Positions 34,102 through 41,757 of a stretch of 64,000 nt of DNA are shown one piece after another. Numbering within the stretch: position 1 is the stretch's first letter; each line of letters opens with the position of its first letter. Made by a program: the position numbers and the translations under genes. The notes beneath the pieces are model-generated. The model saw only the letters and a list, made by a program, of their open reading frames with translations, searched no databases and had not been told where the DNA came from. Location of the stretch: the NCBI GenBank assembly GCA_050014595.1, contig JBEKDA010000006.1:73182-137181 (forward strand), written 5' to 3'. The stretch comes from PALSA-129 sp050014595 (GTDB lineage Bacteria > Acidobacteriota > Terriglobia > Bryobacterales > Bryobacteraceae).

Positions 34102-34602
34102 ATGGACGTCATACTTTTTCTGGCCTTCGCGATTATCGCGGTGGTATGCGCCATCAACGTGGTGGTGCAGACGCATCCCATTTCGAGCGCCGTCTCGCTG
34201 GTGGGCGTGATGGGATCGCTGGCGGTGCTCTACCTGCTGCTGGGCGCGGAGTTTCTGGCGGCGGCGCAGGTGATTGTCTATGCCGGCGCGATCATGGTGC
34301 TGTTCGTGTTCGTGATCATGCTGCTGAACGCCGGGGCCGAGTCGAAAAAGGGCCGGTCGTTCACGGCGCAGTTGCTGGGATTGCCGCTGTGGGTAGCCTT
34401 CCTGGGGCTGATGGCGTACTTCATCCAGCGGCTGTATCCGCAAAGCACGCGGGTGCACTTCGGCGGATTCAAGGGCGGCGGGGCGGCGGAAATCGGCCAC
34501 GCGCTGTTCACAACTTTCCTGCTGCCGTTCGAGGTGACCTCGATCCTGATTCTGGTGGCGATCCTGGGGGCCATCGTTCTGGCGCGAAAGGAGATGGACT
34601 AA
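34102..34602 (+). CDS. nuoJ: NADH-quinone oxidoreductase subunit J
   Basis: NuoJ (166 residues) is a five-helix membrane subunit. The conserved helix-3 region EFLAAAQVIVYAGAIMVLFVFVIMLL contains the family pi-bulge pattern. The stop codon overlaps the nuoK start (TAATG), indicating coupling. Confidence 0.94.
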   Translation: MDVILFLAFAIIAVVCAINVVVQTHPISSAVSLVGVMGSLAVLYLLLGAEFLAAAQVIVYAGAIMVLFVFVIMLLNAGAESKKGRSFTAQLLGLPLWVAFLGLMAYFIQRLYPQSTRVHFGGFKGGGAAEIGHALFTTFLLPFEVTSILILVAILGAIVLARKEMD

Positions 34603-34913
34603 TGCTGGCGGCCGTTCCGATCTCCTGGTTTCTGACGTTGAGCGCGGTGTTGTTCGCGCTGGGCGTGGCGGGCTTCGTGTTCCGGCGCAACATCATTACG
34701 GTCTTCATGTCGATCGAGCTGATGCTGAACGCCGTGAACCTGAGCTTCGTGACGTTTTCGTACCACCGGCAGCAGGTAAACGGCCATCTGTACGCGTTCT
34801 TCGTGATGGTGGTGGCGGCGGCCGAGGCGGCCGTGGGGCTGGCGATTATCCTGACGATCTTCAAGAACCGCGGGACCCTGAATATTGATGATGTGGATTC
34901 CATGAAGAACTAA
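34602..34913 (+). CDS. nuoK: NADH-quinone oxidoreductase subunit K
   Basis: NuoK (103 residues) has three membrane helices. It carries the two membrane Glu of the proton path, in FMSIELMLNAVNL and AAEAAVGLAI. The ATG at 34602 overlaps the nuoJ stop, and its own stop overlaps the nuoL start, again as TAATG. The length is standard. Confidence 0.95.
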   Translation: MLAAVPISWFLTLSAVLFALGVAGFVFRRNIITVFMSIELMLNAVNLSFVTFSYHRQQVNGHLYAFFVMVVAAAEAAVGLAIILTIFKNRGTLNIDDVDSMKN

Positions 34914-36766
34914 TGCAACTCTGGCTCATCCCTATCCTTCCGCTGGCGGGCTTCGTGATCAACGGGCTCCTTGGACGCCGGCTTTCCCGGGGCCTGGTCA
35001 GCGCCATTGCGATCGGCAGCGTGCTTCTCTCCTTTGCGTGGGTGCTAAAGACCATCTTTGGCCTGGGCGATTTGAACTCGCGGTACGTCGAGCATTATTA
35101 CACGTGGATCGCAAGCGGGTCGGTCAACATCGCCGCCGATTTCGCTGTCGACAAGCTGGCCGTGGTGATGCTGCTGGTAGTGACGGGCATCGGGTCGCTG
35201 ATCCATGTTTACTCCATCGGCTACATGGCGCACGAGGGCGGATACTACCGCTTCTTCGCGTTCCTGAATCTGTTCATGTTTTTCATGCTGGTGCTGGTGC
35301 TGGCGTCGAACTACCTGGTGCTGTTCATCGGGTGGGAAGGCGTGGGGCTGTGCAGCTATCTGCTGATCGGATTTTATTTCCACAGGCAGTCCGCGACCAA
35401 CGCCGGCAACAAGGCTTTCATCGTCAACCGGATTGGCGATTTCGGATTCTCGCTGGCGATGTTTTACATCTTCAAGAATTTCGGATCGCTGGATTTCACC
35501 AAGGTGTTTCAGCAGGCGCCGGGCGCTTCCGAAGCGGTGCTGACCACCATCGGGCTGCTGCTGATGGTGGGCGCGTGCGGGAAATCGGCGCAGTTGCCGC
35601 TGTATGTGTGGCTGCCGGATGCCATGGAGGGGCCGACGCCGGTATCGGCGCTGATCCACGCGGCCACCATGGTGACGGCGGGCGTCTACATGGTGGCGCG
35701 GTCGTGGCCGATTTACGTGCACGCTCCGTCGGCCATGAATGTGGTGGCGACCGTGGGAATCGCCACGGCGTTTTTCGCGGCCACCATCGGCCTGGTGCAG
35801 AACGACATCAAGAAAGTCTTCGCGTATTCGACGGTTTCGCAGCTCGGCTACATGTTCGTGGGCGTGGGCTGCGGCGCCTTCTCGGCGGGCATCTGGCACC
35901 TGATGACGCACGCGTTCTTCAAAGCGCTGCTGTTCCTGGGGGCCGGCAGCGTGATCCACGCGCTCTCCGGCGAGCAGGACCTGCGCAACATGGGCGGCCT
36001 GCGAAACAAAATCCCCTGGACGTTCCTGACCATGATGTGCGCGGCGGTGGCGATTGCGGGTGTGCCGCCGTTCTCCGGATTCTACAGCAAGGACGCGATT
36101 CTGCTGGCGGCGCACGAGCACGCGCCGTGGATGTACTGGGTAGGCGTGGCGACGGCGGGAATGACGGCCTTCTACGTATTCCGCGCCATGTTCCTGGCCT
36201 TCTTCGGCGAGTACCGCGGGAAGGAACACGCGCACGAATCGCCGCCGGTGATGTTGGCGCCGCTGGCGGTGCTGGCGCTGTTATCGCTGGTGGGCGGGTT
36301 CTTATTCAACATTCCCCAGTTTCTGAGCGGCGTTTTTCCGGCGCGGGAAGCCGCGGAAGACAATTCGCTGATGCTGATCTCGGTCGGGGCCGGGGTCATT
36401 GGAATCCTGCTGGCCTGGTTCATCTACGTGGCGAAGCCGGCGATGGCGGACTCTCTGGCGTCGACCTTCGGATGGATCTACAAAACGCTTTACAACAAAT
36501 ACTACGTGGATGAGATCTATGATGCGGCGATCGTAAAACCGCTGGTGGGCGGCTCGCGGACGGTGCTGTGGAAGGACGTGGACGCGGGGCTGATCGACGG
36601 CAGCGTGAATGGCGTGGGGACGCGCGCGAAAGATATCGGCGGCGTGCTGCGCTTGCTGCAATCGGGCAATATCCGCAGTTACGCGACGTGGGTGTTGTTC
36701 GGTTCGGTGGTGGCCATCGTGGCGCTGGCGCTGGCCGGGATCGGGAGCACGGGAGGCCTGCGATGA
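34913..36766 (+). CDS. nuoL: NADH-quinone oxidoreductase subunit L
   Basis: NuoL is a 617-residue antiporter-like proton pump with a long lateral helix at the C-terminus. Key features are LFIGWEGVGLCSYLLIGFYF (essential Glu), LYVWLPDAMEGPTPVSALIH (Lys/His network) and KVFAYSTVSQLGYMF. The C-terminal part, about 470-617, holds the lateral helix and the last transmembrane helix. Overlaps with nuoK and nuoM support tight coupling. Confidence 0.96.
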   Translation: MQLWLIPILPLAGFVINGLLGRRLSRGLVSAIAIGSVLLSFAWVLKTIFGLGDLNSRYVEHYYTWIASGSVNIAADFAVDKLAVVMLLVVTGIGSLIHVYSIGYMAHEGGYYRFFAFLNLFMFFMLVLVLASNYLVLFIGWEGVGLCSYLLIGFYFHRQSATNAGNKAFIVNRIGDFGFSLAMFYIFKNFGSLDFTKVFQQAPGASEAVLTTIGLLLMVGACGKSAQLPLYVWLPDAMEGPTPVSALIHAATMVTAGVYMVARSWPIYVHAPSAMNVVATVGIATAFFAATIGLVQNDIKKVFAYSTVSQLGYMFVGVGCGAFSAGIWHLMTHAFFKALLFLGAGSVIHALSGEQDLRNMGGLRNKIPWTFLTMMCAAVAIAGVPPFSGFYSKDAILLAAHEHAPWMYWVGVATAGMTAFYVFRAMFLAFFGEYRGKEHAHESPPVMLAPLAVLALLSLVGGFLFNIPQFLSGVFPAREAAEDNSLMLISVGAGVIGILLAWFIYVAKPAMADSLASTFGWIYKTLYNKYYVDEIYDAAIVKPLVGGSRTVLWKDVDAGLIDGSVNGVGTRAKDIGGVLRLLQSGNIRSYATWVLFGSVVAIVALALAGIGSTGGLR

Positions 36767-38292
36767 ACCTGCTGACACTGGTTCTGATCATGCCGCTGGT
36801 GGGATTCCTGGCGTCGCTGACCATTCCGCGGCGCTTCCCGCAAAACAGCCGGGCGTGGGCGCTGGCGGTGTCGCTGGCCACGTTTGCGCAATCGCTGATT
36901 CTGCTCTCGCAGTTCAACCGCAACGCCGCGGGCGACCAGTTTACGGTGGACATCCCCTGGATCTCGAAGCCGGAGATTCATTTCCATATGGCGGCCGATG
37001 GCATCAGCTTGTGGCTGGTTCTGCTTTCCACTTTCCTGACGCCCATCTGCGTGCTGATCTCGTGGAAGCACGTGCAGGACCGGGTGAAGGAATTCTTCGC
37101 CTTCCTGCTGCTGCTGGAGTTCGGCCTGGTTGGGGTATTCATCGCGCAGGATCTCTTCCTCTTTTACGTGTTCTGGGAAATCTCCCTGGTTCCGATGTAT
37201 TTCCTGATCGGCATCTGGGGCCACTCGCGGCGCATCTACGCAGCGGTGAAATTTTTCCTGTACACCATGACCGGCTCCGTGCTGATGCTGGCGGCCATCA
37301 TCTTTTTGTACAACCGCGCCGGGACGTTCAGCTACGCAACGATTCTGGACATGCTGGCCAGCGGGAAACTGACGTTCGCGCCGGGCGAGCAGATGCTGCT
37401 GTTCCTGGCCTTCTTCCTGGCGTTTGCCATCAAGGTGCCGCTCTTCCCGCTGCATACCTGGCTGCCGGACGCGCACGTGGAGGCGCCCACGGCCGGATCG
37501 GTGATGCTGGCCAGCGTCATGCTCAAGATGGGCACGTTCGGAATTCTGCATTACTGCCTGCCGATGTTCCCGGTGGCGGCGCGGCAATGCGCTCCGTGGA
37601 TTGCGGTGCTGGCGATTATCGGGATCATCTACGGCGCGCTGGTGGCCATGGTGCAGCCCAACATGAAAAAGCTGGTGGCCTATTCCTCGGTGAGCCATTT
37701 GGGCTTCGTGGTGCTGGGAATTTTCTCGTTCACGCAGATGGGCCTGGACGGCGCGGTCTATCAGATGCTGAGCCACGGGATTACCACGGGCGCGCTGTTC
37801 GCGTTGGTGGGCTTCCTCTACGAGCGGCGCCATTCGCTCGAGATTTCCGGGTACGGCGGCGTGGCCACGGAGGCGCCCTGGCTGTCCACGGTCTTCCTGA
37901 TCGCGACCCTGGCCAGCCTCGGGTTGCCGCTGCTGAACAACTTCGTGGGCGAATTCCTTGTGCTGCAGGGCACCGCCATCACCCACTTCACCTGGACGGT
38001 CTACGCCGCCATCGGCGTGATCCTCTCGGCCTGCTACATGCTGTGGATGTACCAGCGGGTGTTCTATGGCGTCACCGCGGCCGACGTGAAGCACTATATG
38101 CCGGACCTGGGCCTGCGCGAATGGGCGGCGATTGTGCCGCTGGTCGTGATGATGGTGTGGATGGGAGTTTACTCGCAGAGTTTCCTGCCGCCGGTGAGCA
38201 AGACCACGGCGCGCGTGCTGGAACAGACCCACATCAACGTGCCGGAACGAGTGGAATTGCGCCAGAGGCCGGAGGTAGCGCATGCCCGTTAA
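36763..38292 (+). CDS. nuoM: NADH-quinone oxidoreductase subunit M
   Basis: NuoM (509 residues) is the second antiporter-like pump. It contains FYVFWEISLVPMYFLIGIWG (essential Glu), PLHTWLPDAHVEAPTAGSVM and KKLVAYSSVSHLGFV. The ATG at 36763 overlaps the nuoL stop as ATGA, which decides the start. The nuoN ATG at 38282 lies 11 bases inside the 3' end of this gene. Confidence 0.96.
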   Translation: MNLLTLVLIMPLVGFLASLTIPRRFPQNSRAWALAVSLATFAQSLILLSQFNRNAAGDQFTVDIPWISKPEIHFHMAADGISLWLVLLSTFLTPICVLISWKHVQDRVKEFFAFLLLLEFGLVGVFIAQDLFLFYVFWEISLVPMYFLIGIWGHSRRIYAAVKFFLYTMTGSVLMLAAIIFLYNRAGTFSYATILDMLASGKLTFAPGEQMLLFLAFFLAFAIKVPLFPLHTWLPDAHVEAPTAGSVMLASVMLKMGTFGILHYCLPMFPVAARQCAPWIAVLAIIGIIYGALVAMVQPNMKKLVAYSSVSHLGFVVLGIFSFTQMGLDGAVYQMLSHGITTGALFALVGFLYERRHSLEISGYGGVATEAPWLSTVFLIATLASLGLPLLNNFVGEFLVLQGTAITHFTWTVYAAIGVILSACYMLWMYQRVFYGVTAADVKHYMPDLGLREWAAIVPLVVMMVWMGVYSQSFLPPVSKTTARVLEQTHINVPERVELRQRPEVAHAR

Positions 38293-39745
38293 TTTCGGCG
38301 CCAGCGCGACGGACCTGGTCCGCTTCCTGCCGGAGATCATCCTGACGGTGATGGGCACGGCGTTGATGGTGCTCGATCCCGTCCTGCACAAGCGGGCTTC
38401 GTACGCCTTCGGCCATTTGAGCATCTTCGCGCTGCTGGCGGGCATTGGGGGAGCGGTGTGGGCCCAGACCGATCCCGGCACGGCGTTTGGCGGCATGCTG
38501 GTGGTGGATGGCTTCGCCACGTACTTCCGCGTGCTGGTGATGGTGGTGGGGATTCTGAGCATTCTGCCGTCTTATGGATTCCTGGCGCGGCAGCAGGCGG
38601 AAACCAGCGAATATCATGCTTTGCTGCTCTTCTCCATTGCTGGGCAATGCATGATGGCGGCGGCCAATGATCTGATCATCGTCTTCATCGGCCTGGAGAT
38701 TTCCTCCATCTCGAGCTACGTGCTGGCGGGCTATTTGCGCGACGACAAGCGGTCCAATGAAGCGGCCCTGAAATATTTCCTGCTGGGTTCGTTCGCCACG
38801 GCGTTTTTCCTTTACGGCGTGGCGATCACCTACGGCACGGTGGGCACGGTGAATCTGACCGCGATCCGCGCGGCCCTTACCGGGGCGGATGCGCCGCCGG
38901 TGGTGTTCATCACCCTGGCGGCGGCACTGATGTTCGTTGGGTTGGGATTCAAAGTTTCGGCGGCGCCGTTCCAGATCTGGGCGCCGGACGTGTATCAGGG
39001 CGCGCCCACGCCGGTGACGGCGTTCCTCTCCGCCGGTCCCAAGGCCGCGGCGTTCGCCATCTTTCTGCGGATCTTCCTGACGGCGTTTGGGCCCATCAGC
39101 AGCGCCTGGCAGCCGCTGGTGTGGATGGCCGCGCTGCTCTCCATGACCGTGGGAAACTTCGCCGCGCTCATGCAGACCAATGTGAAGCGCATGCTGGCGT
39201 ACAGTTCCATCGCGCACGCGGGCTATGTGCTGGTGGCGCTCACGGCGCAGTCGGACACGGGCGCGGCGGCGGCCATGTTTTACCTGGCGGCGTACGCGTT
39301 CATGAATATCGGAGCGTTCGCGGTGGTGAGCCAGCTATCGGGACGCGGCGAGCGGTACCAGAATATCGACGACCTGGCGGGCCTGGGGCGGAAGCAGCCG
39401 ATGATGGCGGCGCTGCTGACCATCTTTCTGCTCTCGCTGATCGGCGTGCCGCTCACCGGAGGCTTCTTCGGCAAGTTCTATATCTTCAAAGCGGCGCTGG
39501 AATCGCACCTGGTGTGGCTGGCGGTGCTGGGCCTGCTGAACAGCGCGGTGGCCGCGTATTACTACCTGCGCATCCTGGTGATGGTTTACATGCACGAACC
39601 GGGAGAAGCCGCCGGCCAAAGCGAACCGCTGACGCCGGGCTTCCGGCTGGCGCTGATTCTGCCGGCGCTGGGCACGCTGTTCCTGGGCATCTTCCCGACG
39701 TGGGTGCTGGACTTCGCGGGGAAATCGGCGACGCTGGTGAAGTAG
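38282..39745 (+). CDS. nuoN: NADH-quinone oxidoreductase subunit N
   Basis: NuoN (487 residues) is the third antiporter-like pump and the last gene of the operon. It shows IVFIGLEISSISSYVLAGY (Glu), FQIWAPDVYQGAPTPVTAFL and KRMLAYSSIAHAGYVLV. The gene ends 10 bases from the stop of the convergent TPR gene; no clear terminator hairpin with a T-run was seen between them. Confidence 0.95.
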   Translation: MPVNFGASATDLVRFLPEIILTVMGTALMVLDPVLHKRASYAFGHLSIFALLAGIGGAVWAQTDPGTAFGGMLVVDGFATYFRVLVMVVGILSILPSYGFLARQQAETSEYHALLLFSIAGQCMMAAANDLIIVFIGLEISSISSYVLAGYLRDDKRSNEAALKYFLLGSFATAFFLYGVAITYGTVGTVNLTAIRAALTGADAPPVVFITLAAALMFVGLGFKVSAAPFQIWAPDVYQGAPTPVTAFLSAGPKAAAFAIFLRIFLTAFGPISSAWQPLVWMAALLSMTVGNFAALMQTNVKRMLAYSSIAHAGYVLVALTAQSDTGAAAAMFYLAAYAFMNIGAFAVVSQLSGRGERYQNIDDLAGLGRKQPMMAALLTIFLLSLIGVPLTGGFFGKFYIFKAALESHLVWLAVLGLLNSAVAAYYYLRILVMVYMHEPGEAAGQSEPLTPGFRLALILPALGTLFLGIFPTWVLDFAGKSATLVK

Positions 39746-39755
39746 CGCCCTGTCT

Positions 39756-41531
39756 TTACTTGCCCACCAATTGCTTTACTTTCGCCATGTCGGCGTCGGC
39801 GCCGCTGGTGTCGCCGGCGGCGCGGCGGGCGGCGCTGCGGTTGATGTAAGCGTTGATGTAGGCCGGGTTCAGACGGATGGCATTGTCAAAATCGGCCAGG
39901 GCGTCAATGTAGTGCTTCTGCCGGAAATAGGCATAACCGCGCGCATTGTAAGCCAGAGAGAGCGACGGATCCAGCTTCAATGCGGCGCTGAACTCCTTGA
40001 TGGCTTCCGCCAGGTGTTCCTCCTGAAGAGCCTTGCGGCCGAGCGAATTGTGCTGGGCCGCGGTCAACTCCACAACTGCGGCGGCTGACGCGGCGGGAGC
40101 CGCTGGCGTCGCCGATGGGGGTGGAACGGGCGGCGGCAGGGGTTTCGGTTCCGGCGGCGCAGCGGTTTCGGGCTTGACCTCCGGTTTCACCTCGGGCTTC
40201 GGCTCCTGCTTGGGCTCGCGTGGCGGCGCGGTTTCGGGCTGGGTCACCGGTGGCGCCGCGGCTTTCTCTTCGGGCTTGGGCGGCGCGCCCACAGTGCCCG
40301 GCAACTTCACGGAAACGGTGTCGGGCAAGGCTTCATTGGAGACCGCCTTGGCCACGATTTCGTCGACCTTGGCCTGGGCTTGCGCGGTCAGAGCCTGCAA
40401 GCCGTCGTTCTTGGGGTCGAGTTGCAGGGCCCGTTTCAAATCGGCGAGCGCATCGTCGAAGCGGCCCAGCAGGAAGTAGGCGTTTCCGCGGGCGGTCCAG
40501 GCGAGCGCGCTGGAAGGGTCCAGGTCGATGGCCGTGGTACGGTCGGCGATGCCCTTCTCATGCTGGCCCATCAGGTGGTAGGTGCTGCCGCGGGCCACGT
40601 AGACTTCGGGATTGTGGGGGTCAAGTTGTACGGCCTGGTCGCGATCCTGCAGCGACTCCGTCAGTTTCTGCTGCCGCGCGTAGACCGCGCCGCGGGCCGA
40701 GTAGAGGCGGGAATCCTTGGGATCGCGGCGGATGGCTTCGGTGTAGTCGGCGACGGCGCCATCGTCGTCTCCGAGGCGTTCGCGCACGGCGCCGCGGATG
40801 CGCCACGCGCGCAGGTCTCCGCCATTCAGCTTGAGCGCGGCGTTGAGGTTCTCGAGCGAGTGCTGATAGTCGCCGAGACCGGCGTAGGCCAAAGCGCGCT
40901 CCACCCAGGCGTCTTCGTAATCCGGCTTGTAGCTCAGCGCGCGGTCCAAATCGTCCACCGCGTCGCGGAACCGTCCGAGCGCGGCCTTGGCGATGCCGCG
41001 GCCTTTGTAGGGCTCGGGATTGTCGAGCCGGAGTTTGATGGCCTGGGTGAAATCGTCGATGGCTTTCTGGTATTCCTTGAAGGCCAGGTAGGCGAAGCCG
41101 CGTCCGCTATAGATCTCGGTGCGTTCGAGCTTCAGACTGATGGCGGTGGTGAAGTCCTGCGCGGCGCGTTCCGGCTGGGAGGTGGCGGCGAAGAATTCGG
41201 CGCGTGCGGCGTAAGACTGTGCGTCGCCGGGCTGGACCCTGAGGGCCTGATCGAAATCGGCCGCGGCTTTTTCGCGGTTGCCGGCGGCGAAGTAATCCTT
41301 GGCGCGGGCGCGCCAGGCGGCGGAGTTGGCGGCATCGGCCTCGACGGCTTCGGAGTAGGCGGCGATGGCGTCGGCGCGCTTGCCTGCCTGGTCGGCCCGC
41401 TGGCCCTCCTGATAAGCGGCCTGGGATTTTTTCTTATCGGGCTTGGCCTGCGCGCCGTGAACCGACGGGGCCAGGCCGGATATGGCGATCGATAGTACGA
41501 TCCGCGCCACGCGGTAAGTTAGCTTGCACAT
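39756..41531 (-). CDS. TPR-repeat protein, secreted
   Basis: The 591-residue protein has a signal peptide (MCKLTYRVARIVLSIAISGL, cleavage near VHGAQ). About ten to twelve TPR units follow, seen as repeats such as AWRARAKDYFAAGNREKAAADFDQAL and ARGAVYARQQKLTESLQDRDQAVQL. A Pro/Glu/Lys-rich linker spans about 425-505 (PEVKPEVKPETAAPPEPKP), then two more TPRs complete it. TPR scaffolds mediate protein contacts, so no enzymatic function is implied. The ATG at 41531 is chosen for its signal peptide. It is divergent from the cobalamin riboswitch. Confidence 0.88.
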   Translation of the reverse strand: MCKLTYRVARIVLSIAISGLAPSVHGAQAKPDKKKSQAAYQEGQRADQAGKRADAIAAYSEAVEADAANSAAWRARAKDYFAAGNREKAAADFDQALRVQPGDAQSYAARAEFFAATSQPERAAQDFTTAISLKLERTEIYSGRGFAYLAFKEYQKAIDDFTQAIKLRLDNPEPYKGRGIAKAALGRFRDAVDDLDRALSYKPDYEDAWVERALAYAGLGDYQHSLENLNAALKLNGGDLRAWRIRGAVRERLGDDDGAVADYTEAIRRDPKDSRLYSARGAVYARQQKLTESLQDRDQAVQLDPHNPEVYVARGSTYHLMGQHEKGIADRTTAIDLDPSSALAWTARGNAYFLLGRFDDALADLKRALQLDPKNDGLQALTAQAQAKVDEIVAKAVSNEALPDTVSVKLPGTVGAPPKPEEKAAAPPVTQPETAPPREPKQEPKPEVKPEVKPETAAPPEPKPLPPPVPPPSATPAAPAASAAAVVELTAAQHNSLGRKALQEEHLAEAIKEFSAALKLDPSLSLAYNARGYAYFRQKHYIDALADFDNAIRLNPAYINAYINRSAARRAAGDTSGADADMAKVKQLVGK

Positions 41532-41564
41532 GAGCGCTCTGAAATTAGTGTACACTCGGAATGT

Positions 41565-41757
41565 AGTTGCAGTTCCGCTGGTGTTCGGGAAGCTGGTGAA
41601 AATCCAGCACAGCCCCGCTACTGTAAGCGCGGAGAGCCCTTCGAAGATGCCACTGTCCCGGCGACGGGATGGGAAGGCCGGCGGGTTCGATGAGGCGCAA
41701 GTCAGGAGACCGGCCGGCGGGAATGAGCTCGCACAGCTCTCTAGGGAGGAGCTTGGT
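41565..41757 (+). promoter_or_regulatory. cobalamin riboswitch with a translational expression platform
   Basis: The leader has the defining elements of the B12 (cobalamin) riboswitch in order: CTGGTGAAAATCCAGCAC, the CCCCGCTACTGTAAGC segment, GCCACTG at 41649-41655, CGACGGGATGGGAAGG, and the B12 box AGTCAGGAGACCGGCC at 41700-41715. Downstream, AGCTC at 41735-41739 can pair either upstream with GAGCT (41725-41729) or downstream with GGAGCT (48-53 of the same block, 41748-41753), which covers the Shine-Dalgarno GGGAGGAG. This suggests ligand-controlled translation. The start codon follows at 41758. Adenosylcobalamin is the usual ligand. Confidence 0.95.

Noticed and set aside
41531..41757. Start of the receptor at an ATG near 41524
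   Set aside because: That frame would translate the cobalamin riboswitch; the signal peptide and Shine-Dalgarno place the start at 41758.
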